A DNA stretch of 44,843 nucleotides from Comamonas sp. GTDB taxonomy: Bacteria > Pseudomonadota > Gammaproteobacteria > Burkholderiales > Burkholderiaceae_C. A program made the position numbers and the translations under genes. The notes under the pieces are model-generated. The model had not been told where the DNA came from and ran no database searches. It was given only the letters and a program-made list of their open reading frames with translations. Of the stretch, positions 33,006 to 40,528 are shown piece by piece. The DNA lies in the NCBI GenBank assembly GCA_015478895.1, contig JADMKK010000006.1, positions 1-44,843 on the forward strand, written 5' to 3'. Positions within the stretch are counted from its first letter, which is position 1; each line of letters opens with the position of its first letter.

Positions 33006-33037
33006 ATCCCCAAACCCGGCTTATCGAGATTGGGGAT
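33006..33037 (-). terminator. Hairpin downstream of the TRAP large permease gene
   Basis: ATCCCCAA (33006-33013) and TTGGGGAT (33030-33037) form an 8-bp stem with a 16-base loop, 12 bp beyond the dctM stop on the minus strand. No T-tract follows, so it may only stabilise the 3' end; the bidirectional tRNA terminator is the next stop. Confidence 0.4.
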
Positions 33038-33049
33038 CATGAGCAAAGC

Positions 33050-34333
33050 CTAAAAGCCCAATGTGTGTGGAAGCCAGGTTGACAGCGCAGGAACAAACGT
33101 CAGCAACATCAACACAATAAACTGCGCAACCAAAAATATAGGCAATTCTTTGTTGAGCGCAGACAGCGATGTTTTTGTAGCTACACAGGTCACAAACAGT
33201 AGCCCCCCTACCGGCGGCGTGATCATTCCAAGCGTTAAGTTCACCACCACTATCATGGCGAACTGAATCGGATCTATCCCCAACGCGAAGGCAATCGGCG
33301 CCAAGATAGGTACCAAGATCATGATGCCTGGCAATGGCTCCATAAAAATGCCAAACACCAGCAGCAGCACATTCACAGCCAGCAAAAACCAAATCGGCGA
33401 CAGCTCCCAGCTGATGATCAGCTCAGACAGGTACTGGGGGATGCCCTCCACCGTCAAAATCCAGGCAAAAGGTTGGGAAGCGGCCATCACCAGCAACACC
33501 GAAGCTGTAAGCAGCCCCGAACGTGCCGTGATACCTGGAAGCGCATCCCAGTGCAATGTGCGGTACACCCATTTGCCACATACAAATGCATAGACCACCG
33601 CGACCACCGATGCTTCTGTGGGCGTAAACACGCCGAACCGGATACCGATAATGATCAGCGCCACCAACAGCAGCACCGGGATGGCCTTGAGGGTATTCAT
33701 CAGCATTTCGCGCGCTGAAGGACGAGGCTCCACAGAGCGGTAATCGCGCTTTTTGCAGACCCACCAGTTCACCGCGCACAGCGCTGCAGCGATCAGCAAG
33801 CCCGGAATGAAGCCAGCAATGAACAATGAACCCACAGAGACGTTTTCGTCCTGCAAGGCGTAAATGATCATGCTGATGGAGGGCGGAATGATGGGCCCAA
33901 TAATGGCCGAGTTGGCTGACAGCGCTGCTGCATAGGGACGGTCATAGCCGGCCTTGTGCATCATTTTGGTCATCATCGCGCCGGGGCCTGCCGCATCGGC
34001 CAGGGCTGATCCAGAGATACCGGCAAACAGCACCGATGAGCCAACATTGGCATAACCCAGGCCACCACGCAGATGGCCTACAAACTGGGCGGCAAAGCGC
34101 AGCAGCACCTGGGTCAGCGCGCCGCCAGACATCAGCTCGGCGGCAAAGATGAAAAATGGCACGGCCATCAGCGGGAAGCTGTCGATGCCGGTGAACATCT
34201 CTTTAAACACCACCAATTGCGGATATTTACCGCCAATAAAAACGGCAATCGCAGAGGCAATGGCCAGTGCAAATGCAATCGGAAAGCCCAGCACCATCAG
34301 GAGCACCAGGCACACCACCAAAGTCAAAGCCAT
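33050..34333 (-). CDS. TRAP transporter large permease subunit (DctM family)
   Basis: This 427-residue polytopic inner-membrane protein is the ion-coupled translocation subunit of a TRAP transporter, of the DctM/SiaM-M family. About twelve hydrophobic helices are visible. Family motifs include FFIFAAELMSGG, SGSALADAAGPGAMM, SANSAIIGPIIPPSI and NLTLGMITPPVGGLLFV, which form the Na+ and substrate sites. It lies 30 bp downstream of the small subunit, and dctP is upstream. The substrate is probably a carboxylic acid, judging from the binding protein. Confidence 0.95.
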   Translation of the reverse strand: MALTLVVCLVLLMVLGFPIAFALAIASAIAVFIGGKYPQLVVFKEMFTGIDSFPLMAVPFFIFAAELMSGGALTQVLLRFAAQFVGHLRGGLGYANVGSSVLFAGISGSALADAAGPGAMMTKMMHKAGYDRPYAAALSANSAIIGPIIPPSISMIIYALQDENVSVGSLFIAGFIPGLLIAAALCAVNWWVCKKRDYRSVEPRPSAREMLMNTLKAIPVLLLVALIIIGIRFGVFTPTEASVVAVVYAFVCGKWVYRTLHWDALPGITARSGLLTASVLLVMAASQPFAWILTVEGIPQYLSELIISWELSPIWFLLAVNVLLLVFGIFMEPLPGIMILVPILAPIAFALGIDPIQFAMIVVVNLTLGMITPPVGGLLFVTCVATKTSLSALNKELPIFLVAQFIVLMLLTFVPALSTWLPHTLGF

Positions 34334-34363
34334 GTTAAATCTTCCTTATTGTTTTGACTTGGT

Positions 34364-34879
34364 TTAAAGCGAGCCTGCGGCTTCGCCATCGACCTCTTGC
34401 GACTGCACGTACGAGCCGTCCGCGATGTACTGGCGGGCAATAAAAAGCAGGTGCACCAGCATGAGCACAAAGCCCACAGGCATGGCCGCATAGATGAATG
34501 AGATCGGAATATCAGTGGCTGCAGTGCTTTGAAAACGTGTTCGCCACACATAGTCACTTGATGCAATCGCCATGAAAATAAAAAACAGCGACAAGCCCAG
34601 CACCACAATAACGCGCAAAAACTGTGCAGTGCGCGTGCTCACTGAGCGGTGCAAGCTATCAATGGCGACATGACCGCCAAAGCGCAGCGCCAGCCCTGCT
34701 CCCAGAAAGGCGACCCAGATCATCATGTGGCGGGCCACTTCTTCAGCCCAGATGAGCGAATCGCCCGTCGTGTAGCGCAGCACCACGTTGGTAAAAATAA
34801 TGCAGGCCATGGCCAGCAATAAAACTATGAGCACCCAGCGGTTTACGGCAACCAGGCCTCGTTCTATGGAATCGAGCAT
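34364..34879 (-). CDS. TRAP transporter small permease subunit (DctQ family)
   Basis: This 171-residue membrane protein has four hydrophobic helices, the first near MLDSIERGLVAVNRWVLIVL. It shows FTNVVLRYTTGDSLIWAEEVARHMMIWVAFLGAG, which matches the DctQ pattern of an RY..G...W.EE.AR segment. DctQ pairs with DctM to form the membrane complex. The start ATG 34879 lies 223 bp after the dctP stop; the gap holds a hairpin (35039-35066). Confidence 0.93.
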   Translation of the reverse strand: MLDSIERGLVAVNRWVLIVLLLAMACIIFTNVVLRYTTGDSLIWAEEVARHMMIWVAFLGAGLALRFGGHVAIDSLHRSVSTRTAQFLRVIVVLGLSLFFIFMAIASSDYVWRTRFQSTAATDIPISFIYAAMPVGFVLMLVHLLFIARQYIADGSYVQSQEVDGEAAGSL

Positions 34880-35038
34880 AAATATTTTTCGCGCCTCAGC
34901 GTCCCGCCATTGTGCGGGCTTGCTGCGCAGCTCTCTTTATAAGTAAGTGGCAGGCATCTATATCGCTTGTTGGGGGCTTTCGTCGCCCCATTACAAGCAC
35001 CAGTCCGCCGATGGTTTCATTGCGCTGCACACAACAAA

Positions 35039-35066
35039 GCCTGCAAAACACGTGGTGCATGCAGGC
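35039..35066 (-). terminator. Intercistronic hairpin between dctP and dctQ
   Basis: GCCTGCA (35039-35045) and TGCAGGC (35060-35066) form a 7-bp stem. On the minus strand TTTGTTGTG follows, so it could be a partial terminator. In binding-protein operons such a hairpin commonly lets the receptor be made in excess of the permease; here this is inferred from position only. Confidence 0.45.
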
Positions 35067-35102
35067 TGGGTGCGTATGCGGCGCAACGAAAGCCGGGCAG
35101 GC

Positions 35103-36089
35103 TTACTTCACGTTCGCAATGGCGTCCAAAGTGGGTTGACCAAACTTCTTGGCGTACTGCTTGTAAGCAGGCTCCAACGCGGTACGGAAAGCGGCGGCAT
35201 CGACTTTCTCGACCACTTGCATGCCATGGCTCTTGGCCAGCTCTACGCCCTTGGTTTCTACGTCATCCACAAAGGCGCGCGAAGCCGTCGCACCAGCCTT
35301 GGCACCTTGCGTGAAAGCAGCCTTTTGCTCTGCGCTCAGGCCACCCCAGAAATTGGGCGAGACGATCAGCACCACAGGAGCGTAGACGTGGGCAGTCAGC
35401 GTCAGGTGTTTTTGCACTTCCCACAGCTTGGAGGAGGTAACGACCGAGATGGGGTTTTCCTGACCATCAATCGTGCCTTGCTGCAAAGCGCTGATGACTT
35501 CAGGCCAAGACATGGGTGTTGGCGATGCACCCAGTGTGCGGAAAGCCGTGATGTGTACCGGGTTCTCCGTCACGCGGATCTTCAGGCCCTTCATGTCGGC
35601 CACGCTGGTAACAGGCAGTTTGTTGTTGGACAGATGGCGAAAGCCCTGCTCACCCCAAGCCAGCGCCACCAAACCACGTTGCTGAAACTTGGCCAGCAGG
35701 TCTTGCCCAAACTTGCCATCAAGCACCGCACGCGCGTGCTGGGTGTCGCGGAACAAGAAGGGAATATCCACGATGCCAACGTCACCCACAAAATTGCTCA
35801 GAGCGCCAGTAGAAACAATGGCAGCTTCCACAGTGCCCAGTTGCAGGCCTTCAATCAACTCTCGCTCCCCGCCCAGTGCGCTGGCAGGAAATTGTTTGAC
35901 GGCAAAAGCATTGTTCGTGGTTTTTTCAACCGATTCAGCCCAGGCTTTGGCAGCCGCACCGTAGTGCGAATTCACCGCCAAGGCATAGCCCAGTTTTACT
36001 TCTTTGGGGGCAGCAACGGCATTGCCCGCAGCCAAAGCCAGTGCAGAAGTAGCGCATGCAGCGATAAAAGTACGGCGAATCATGACCAT
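35103..36089 (-). CDS. TRAP transporter solute-binding protein (DctP family)
   Basis: This 328-residue protein is the periplasmic substrate receptor of the TRAP system. A signal peptide (MVMIRRTFIAACATSALALA, cleavage after Ala27 in AVAA) is followed by the mature domain VKLGYALAVNSHYG. The conserved carboxylate-clamping arginine is Arg172 in GLKIRVTENP. GQENPISVV and the SW(P)E region are also family features. Start ATG 36089 has a ribosome site (AAGGGA) about 6 bp upstream. It is first in the dctPQM order. The substrate is probably a dicarboxylate or similar organic acid; the exact one cannot be told. Confidence 0.94.
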   Translation of the reverse strand: MVMIRRTFIAACATSALALAAGNAVAAPKEVKLGYALAVNSHYGAAAKAWAESVEKTTNNAFAVKQFPASALGGERELIEGLQLGTVEAAIVSTGALSNFVGDVGIVDIPFLFRDTQHARAVLDGKFGQDLLAKFQQRGLVALAWGEQGFRHLSNNKLPVTSVADMKGLKIRVTENPVHITAFRTLGASPTPMSWPEVISALQQGTIDGQENPISVVTSSKLWEVQKHLTLTAHVYAPVVLIVSPNFWGGLSAEQKAAFTQGAKAGATASRAFVDDVETKGVELAKSHGMQVVEKVDAAAFRTALEPAYKQYAKKFGQPTLDAIANVK

Positions 36090-36109
36090 GGAATGTCCCT
36101 TTTGCTATC

Positions 36110-36139
36110 TATATAGTGAGTACGGTTGGAACGCCCCAA
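36110..36139 (-). promoter_or_regulatory. Candidate promoter of the TRAP operon
   Basis: On the minus strand TTGGGG (36139-36134) and TATATA (36115-36110) are separated by 18 bp and lie 20 bp upstream of the dctP start. This is a reasonable sigma-70 match but not tested. A fragment of the dispersed repeat (TTTGATAGCGC, from 36163) lies just upstream of it. Confidence 0.4.
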
Positions 36140-36433
36140 TCCGTGGCAACCCAAGCCGCTAATTTGATAGCGCTCCTGCGCCTTCAATGCAGTGCAACAA
36201 CGCTCCCAAAAAAGTATTGTCACGATAAGTGACCGATTTATCCAAAGCGTTCTTTGAAAACTTGTACAAGCTAACCCGATTAGGTATTTGTACGCACATA
36301 GCCAAAAACGAGGGCAAGCTCTCCAGAACCGAGTGCGGCCCTGTGCAAAATAAGGGATTGCGCGAGGAAAGTGTAAAATTAAGTTACCCACAATCTTGTG
36401 GCGACCAACTTCCACTTTGGATGCATCTCACAA

Positions 36434-36826
36434 ATGGCCCAACGCAAAATCGTCAAACCAGCCCATAGCAATGACTCTTCGGTCACGTCCATGGTGGCTT
36501 TTAGCGTCGTGATTCTGGTTGCTGGTCTGTTGCTGGGTGGTTACTGGTTGCAAAAACAACGCGACAATCAAGTCGAGCTCAGCCGCCAGGCGGAGATGCA
36601 CAACGCCTATCTTCGACACACGCTCCCCAGCCTCCAGCCTGCTGCGGCCGTGGAATTGCCAGCCGCCTATGTGCAAGCGCAGCAAACGCGCGAGAAGTTA
36701 CTAAACCACCCGGCGGTGACTCCGGGCTCCGGCTTTAACCAGCGCGGCGTGCAATCTACCGGTGAAGCCATCATTGATGCCATTGACAGCGCAAAAAGCC
36801 AGCACCTTAAGAATTCAAACTCTTAA
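36434..36826 (+). CDS. Small single-pass membrane protein of unknown function
   Basis: The 130-residue product from ATG 36434 (MAQRKIVKPAHSNDSS) has one TM segment (VAFSVVILVAGLLLGGYWL, about residues 21-39) and then a soluble part with Gln/Ala-rich helices. The frame also opens 12 codons earlier at 36398, but MAQRKIV gives a clean cytoplasmic start; the ribosome site is weak. I do not recognise a family. It lies divergent from the TRAP operon with more than 300 bp between, and ends at a long hairpin. Confidence 0.7.
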   Translation: MAQRKIVKPAHSNDSSVTSMVAFSVVILVAGLLLGGYWLQKQRDNQVELSRQAEMHNAYLRHTLPSLQPAAAVELPAAYVQAQQTREKLLNHPAVTPGSGFNQRGVQSTGEAIIDAIDSAKSQHLKNSNS

Positions 36827-36917
36827 AAAAGGAGCTACTTGCCGTCGTTAAGCATAGGCTCCAGCATGTTTTATGTCTGAAACCAAGCAAACTCAACGGC
36901 AATTAGCTCCTTTTTTT
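36825..36917. repeat. Long inverted element with A-run and T-run ends (terminator-like)
   Basis: AAAAAAGGAGCTACTTGCCGT (36825-36845) is inverted as ACGGCAATTAGCTCCTTTTTT (36896-36916), a 21-bp stem with one mismatch around a 50-base loop. It starts at the last base of the membrane-protein gene, where it could be the terminator in both directions. The arm resembles the ATAGCTGCTTGCCC arm at 7617, so it may be a larger member of the same repeat family. Confidence 0.65.
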
Positions 36918-36936
36918 GCGTAAGCTGGCTTTGCGA

Positions 36937-37485
36937 TCAGGCGTGCTGCGCAATCCACGCCACAAACTGATCCACAAACTTCTGCAAAAAAGCCTGGCTG
37001 GACGCACCGACATCACCGTCTGCCGTAAAGAAATCCGCTTTGGCTTGCAGGAACATTTCAGGCTGCGGCAAAGTGGGCATATCCAGATAGGCCAGCACAT
37101 TGCGCAAATGTTGTTGCGCCAAAGCGGTGCCAATGGCGCCCACCGACATGCCCAGCACTGCCGCAGGCTTGCCCGCCCAGACACTTTGGCCATAAGGGCG
37201 CGAGCCTTGATCCAGCGCATTTTTGAGCACGCCGGGAATGGAGCGGTTGTATTCCGGCGTCAGGAAAAGCACCGCATCCGCGCCGCGCACGGCCTCGCGA
37301 AACTGCTGAACGGCCTGCACCTCGTGGCCATCGGCCTCTTCGTTGTACAGCGGCAAATCGCCAATATTCACAAAATCGAACTGCACATGCGCAGGCAGCA
37401 TTTTGGCCATTGCGTGGGCCAACTGGCGGTTAAAAGATGCTTGGCGCAAGCTGCCCACAATGACGGCAACGGTGTACTGACTCAT
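36937..37485 (-). CDS. NADPH-dependent FMN reductase family protein
   Basis: This 182-residue flavodoxin-fold protein has the phosphate-binding loop VGSLRQASFNRQL near the N-terminus and PEYNRSIPGVLKNALD in the middle. Both are characteristic of NADPH-dependent FMN reductases and chromate/quinone reductases (ChrR, YieF, azoreductase-like). ATG 37485 (MSQYTVAV) is chosen because AGGAG lies 8-9 bp upstream; the frame extends to a GTG at 37494. It probably reduces quinones or other electron acceptors with NAD(P)H. It is divergent from the ECF pair. Confidence 0.92.
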   Translation of the reverse strand: MSQYTVAVIVGSLRQASFNRQLAHAMAKMLPAHVQFDFVNIGDLPLYNEEADGHEVQAVQQFREAVRGADAVLFLTPEYNRSIPGVLKNALDQGSRPYGQSVWAGKPAAVLGMSVGAIGTALAQQHLRNVLAYLDMPTLPQPEMFLQAKADFFTADGDVGASSQAFLQKFVDQFVAWIAQHA

Positions 37486-37632
37486 GGCGAACACTCCTTG
37501 GTTTCAAAATCTCAGGGGACAGTCATTATGAAAGCGTCTGACAGCACTGCAGCGTGGGCACGCTCCTACACGCCTTGGTGCGGCCACTCCGTGAGGCACA
37601 ATGCAGCCTCTTTTTTCGCCCCTTGAGCCTGC

Positions 37633-38370
37633 ATGTCTGCCACCACTTTCGCTACCGATTTGCCACCTCCCGCACTGGAATTGCGGCAAGTGCGCCTGCA
37701 ACGCGGCCGCACGACGGTGTTTGAACAGCTCACCTTGCCCTTGGCTGAACCTCGTATCGGCTTGATTGGTGACAACGGTGCAGGCAAAACCAGTTTGTTG
37801 CGGCTGCTGTGTGGACTGGAAGTCCCCGAAGCCGGGCAAGTGCTGTGCAGCGACCGCGATGTGCACGCTGCAGGTGCGCAGCGCCCGCGCTGGGTGGGCA
37901 TGATGTTCCAAAACCCGGATGACCAAATCATCTTCCCTACTGTGGTGGAAGAACTGGCGCTGGGGTTGCAACCCCACGGCTACGCTAAAAAAGAGGCCCA
38001 GGCGCGGGCCCACGATTTTTTGGCACAGCGAGGGCTGCAAGACTGGGCCACCCGTGCCGTCACCAGCCTGAGCCAAGGCCAGCGCCAGCAGGTGTGCTGG
38101 CTGTCGCTCTTGCTGGCGGAGCCGCAAAGCCTGTTACTGGATGAGCCCTATGCCAGCCTCGATTTACCCAGCCAGGCCCGCCTGGCGCAGGACATTGCGC
38201 AGGCACCGCAGCAGGTGATTGTGTCCACCCACCTGCTTGCGCATGTGCGCAGCTTTTCTCGCGTCATCTGGCTGGAGCAAGGCCGTATTCGCGCTGATGG
38301 GGCTGGCACCAGCGTCTGCGCGGCATATGAAGACGACGTGCGCCAGCGCATTGCAGCATTGCAGCCTTAA
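37633..38370 (+). CDS. ECF transporter ATPase (BioM/CbiO-like)
   Basis: This 245-residue ATPase energises an energy-coupling-factor vitamin or metal transporter. Walker A GDNGAGKTS (46-54), Q-loop Gln93 in MFQNPDDQIIFPTV, Walker B SLLLDE (166-171) and switch His200 are all present. FQNPDDQ is typical of CbiO-type ECF ATPases. The signature helix reads LSQGQRQQ instead of LSGGQ, a Gln for the first Gly. It stands 4 bp before a CbiQ-type transmembrane gene. The short size of that partner is closest to BioN, so biotin (BioMN) is likely, but no BioY is next to it in the window. Confidence 0.88.
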   Translation: MSATTFATDLPPPALELRQVRLQRGRTTVFEQLTLPLAEPRIGLIGDNGAGKTSLLRLLCGLEVPEAGQVLCSDRDVHAAGAQRPRWVGMMFQNPDDQIIFPTVVEELALGLQPHGYAKKEAQARAHDFLAQRGLQDWATRAVTSLSQGQRQQVCWLSLLLAEPQSLLLDEPYASLDLPSQARLAQDIAQAPQQVIVSTHLLAHVRSFSRVIWLEQGRIRADGAGTSVCAAYEDDVRQRIAALQP

Positions 38371-38374
38371 CACC

Positions 38375-38968
38375 ATGGGCACCCTCTACAGCGAACATCT
38401 CACCTGGTTGCACCGCGTCAATCCAGCGTTCAAGCTGGTGTCCATGGCCGTGCTCAGCACGCTGCTGTTCATGCTGCAATCGCCGGTGGTCATGCTGGCC
38501 TGCGCGGTGGTATGTGCCGCACTGTGGCTAAGCTTGGGCAGAGCCACACGGGTCGCGCGCAAGCTCATCATTTCGGTGGGCATTGCCGCGCTGCTGGTGG
38601 CGGGCTTTCATGTGTGGATGGGCAACTATGCTTTGGCCACGGTCAGCGCCCTGCGGCTGGTTTGCGCCTCCAGCCTGGGGATAGCGCTCACGGTCACCAC
38701 CCACCCGTCGCAATTACTTCAAGTGCTGGAGCGCTTGCTGGCTCCGCTGGCGAAACTGGGTTTTCCGGCACAGCGTTTTGCGCTGCAACTGGCATTGATG
38801 ATCCGCTTTATTGAGCACTTTTTTGTACAGTGGCAGCGCCTTGACGAAGCCCATCGCCTGCGCACCGGCAAAGCCGGGGGCTTGCGCTTGCTGGCGCCGC
38901 TCAGCATTCAAATGCTGCAAACTGCCAAACGCGTGGGTGATGCGCTGTTTGCGCGCTTGGGGCAATAA
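38375..38968 (+). CDS. ECF transporter transmembrane component (BioN/CbiQ-like)
   Basis: The 197-residue protein has five to six hydrophobic segments (from AFKLVSMAVLSTLLFML on) and the cytoplasmic coupling region RFIEHFFVQWQRLDEAHRLR, which in T components grips the ATPase. It is shorter than CbiQ (about 225-260) and fits BioN. The start ATG 38375 follows the ATPase stop by 4 bp, so the two are one operon. A bidirectional terminator follows immediately. The substrate-binding S subunit is not here. Confidence 0.85.
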   Translation: MGTLYSEHLTWLHRVNPAFKLVSMAVLSTLLFMLQSPVVMLACAVVCAALWLSLGRATRVARKLIISVGIAALLVAGFHVWMGNYALATVSALRLVCASSLGIALTVTTHPSQLLQVLERLLAPLAKLGFPAQRFALQLALMIRFIEHFFVQWQRLDEAHRLRTGKAGGLRLLAPLSIQMLQTAKRVGDALFARLGQ

Positions 38969-38999
38969 AAAACGCTGCCTGGAAGCAGCGTTGATTTTT
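38967..38999. terminator. Bidirectional terminator between the ECF operon and the stress-protein gene
   Basis: AACGCTGC (38971-38978) and GCAGCGTT (38985-38992) form a perfect 8-bp stem. GATTTTTC follows on the plus strand and TTTTTTATT on the minus strand, so it can serve both converging genes. Confidence 0.85.
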
Positions 39000-39014
39000 C
39001 AAGCGCGCGTGTAA

Positions 39015-39452
39015 TTAATCACGCACCACCAGCACAGGCACATGTGCCGCTTGCAGCACGCGCTGCGCCACACTGCCGAGCACCAGTTTTTCCAAGCCAC
39101 GGCGGCCATGCGAGCCCATGACGATCAAGTCTGCGCCCACCGTTTGCCCCACGCGCACGATACCTTCATGCACGGCGTGGCCCTCGCCCACCAAAGTTTT
39201 GACGGTAACGCCGGAGTCGGCCATGACCTTGTTCACATTTTCCAAAGCATTGTTGGCTTCTGTGGTGGCGGCGCTCAGATACTGGGCTTGGCCGTAGGCA
39301 AAATCTGCACCCACACCTGTGAAAGGATAAGGATCGAGCACGTATACAGCGGTGACTTCGCTGCCAAATGCCTTGGCCAGTTGCACTGCCTTTGATACCG
39401 CCAGCATGGACGTGGTGGAACCGTCGACGGGAACCAGAATGTGCTTGAACAT
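39015..39452 (-). CDS. Universal stress protein (UspA family)
   Basis: This 145-residue single-domain Usp has the family opening FKHILVPVDGS and the ATP-binding signature GSHGRRG-x9-GS (in VMGSHGRRGLEKLVLGSVAQ). That marks an ATP-binding subtype. Start ATG 39452 has AGGAG about 7 bp upstream; the longer frame to 39506 lacks one. Usp proteins accumulate under growth arrest and stress; the regulator is unknown. It ends at the shared terminator with the ECF operon and lies downstream of the dioxygenase on the same strand. Confidence 0.93.
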   Translation of the reverse strand: MFKHILVPVDGSTTSMLAVSKAVQLAKAFGSEVTAVYVLDPYPFTGVGADFAYGQAQYLSAATTEANNALENVNKVMADSGVTVKTLVGEGHAVHEGIVRVGQTVGADLIVMGSHGRRGLEKLVLGSVAQRVLQAAHVPVLVVRD

Positions 39453-39530
39453 AGGAGAACTCCTCTTGATGAAATACAGAGCCAATTTGCTTGGCACCAC
39501 TGCCACATAGTCTGCAGCAGTAGTACAACG

Positions 39531-40322
39531 TCAGTCTTGATTCGTGTCAAATTTGACCGGATTCTCAGCCCCATCGCCTTGAAAACAATGTCTGCGGCAG
39601 GTAATCACCAACGTATCGCGCACGCCATCGGCTTCGGCGTTCAAAGGCTGGATCGGCGTCGATTCGTGAATCATGCGTGCGTCGTCCAATAGCATTAACG
39701 ACCACGGCTCAGTCAAGGTAAAGCGCAGCCCCTCGGGGCCACTGGCTTCAAATACCCGCGTCTCGCCGCCTTTTATGTTGCGCCGCCCCACCAAGAATAC
39801 GGCCACCAAATCCACCCCATCGCGGTGCGCGCCCTCGGGGGTGGGCCGCCCAATACCATTGACTGTGTCGATACGAAATTGGTGCGCTTCCACAAAACAG
39901 GCTTCATGCGTGCTGGTGGCAAATAGCTGTTGGGACAGGTTCGCCAATTGCGCCACCAATTGCTGAAAGGCAATGTGCTGCGTGGTGGATTCGAGCATGG
40001 GCGCAAACCAGCGCACCATCCCACCATGCAGCGCGTTGTATTGCAAAGGCTGCCAATGCGCACGGTGGGGCACCGCATGGATCGCATGGCCCTGTACGAC
40101 AAAGCTGGCATGGCGGCGAAAGCGGTAGTGCCCGCCATCTTTCAGAAATTCATCGGGGGGCAAGGACTCCCAATCCGGCGTCAATGCTTGCAGGGCTTGC
40201 AAGTTGCAGCCAATCCAGGCCGCCGTATCCATTGCATTCAAGATTGCATAGCCATGCTCGCGCAATTGATCGGCGACACGATAAAGGGCGTGGTAAGGAG
40301 GAGTGAAAGTCACAGGCTGCAT
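39531..40322 (-). CDS. 2-oxoglutarate/Fe(II) dioxygenase family protein
   Basis: This 263-residue protein looks like the 2OG-Fe dioxygenase family that includes bacterial L-isoleucine hydroxylases (PF10014-like). The facial triad is H166-R-D168 in EGAHRDGVDLV and distal His219 in ARMIHESTPI; the 2OG-binding residue may be Arg235 in GVRDTLVI. Other family-like stretches are FRRHASF and QFRIDTVNGIGRPTPEG. ATG 40322 (MQPVTFTPPYHAL) has AGG about 8 bp upstream; the frame also extends to a TTG at 40346. The substrate could be a free amino acid, but nothing nearby says so. Confidence 0.82.
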   Translation of the reverse strand: MQPVTFTPPYHALYRVADQLREHGYAILNAMDTAAWIGCNLQALQALTPDWESLPPDEFLKDGGHYRFRRHASFVVQGHAIHAVPHRAHWQPLQYNALHGGMVRWFAPMLESTTQHIAFQQLVAQLANLSQQLFATSTHEACFVEAHQFRIDTVNGIGRPTPEGAHRDGVDLVAVFLVGRRNIKGGETRVFEASGPEGLRFTLTEPWSLMLLDDARMIHESTPIQPLNAEADGVRDTLVITCRRHCFQGDGAENPVKFDTNQD

Positions 40323-40431
40323 AAGTGCCTGCAAGCTTACTCCCAAGTCGTGCCATGCCGGAGTTTTACCGCTCTATCGTGCTTCGTGTTGGCCGCAATG
40401 CCGCCAGCACTATTTATTGATCAAAATATGC

Positions 40432-40465
40432 TTGTAGCCTTTTGCTACAAAGGGCTAGTAGCTAT
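40432..40465. repeat. Dispersed intergenic repeat copy between acyl-CoA synthetase and dioxygenase
   Basis: TTGTAGC (40432-40438) and GCTACAA (40444-40450) form a small hairpin followed by AAGGGCTAGTAGCTAT (40450-40465) and CAAAACAG. The right arm matches AAGGGCTAGCAGCTAT at 26715-26730 with one change. Confidence 0.6.
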
Positions 40466-40483
40466 CAAAACAGATTATTTCCC

Positions 40484-40517
40484 CCATAGATTGCCACAGC
40501 ACTGCGGCAATCTATGG
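40484..40517. repeat. 12-bp perfect inverted repeat downstream of the acyl-CoA synthetase gene
   Basis: CCATAGATTGCC (40484-40495) and GGCAATCTATGG (40506-40517) pair perfectly around a 10-base loop, 12 bp beyond the synthetase stop. On the minus strand GGGAAATAAT follows rather than a T-tract, so it is not a classical terminator; it may be a 3'-end stabiliser. Confidence 0.55.
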
Positions 40518-40528
40518 AGGGAGGGGTC

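Noticed and set aside
34947-36116. 389-codon plus-strand frame opposite dctP
   Set aside because: Antisense to a confidently identified binding protein, and no motif in the translation.
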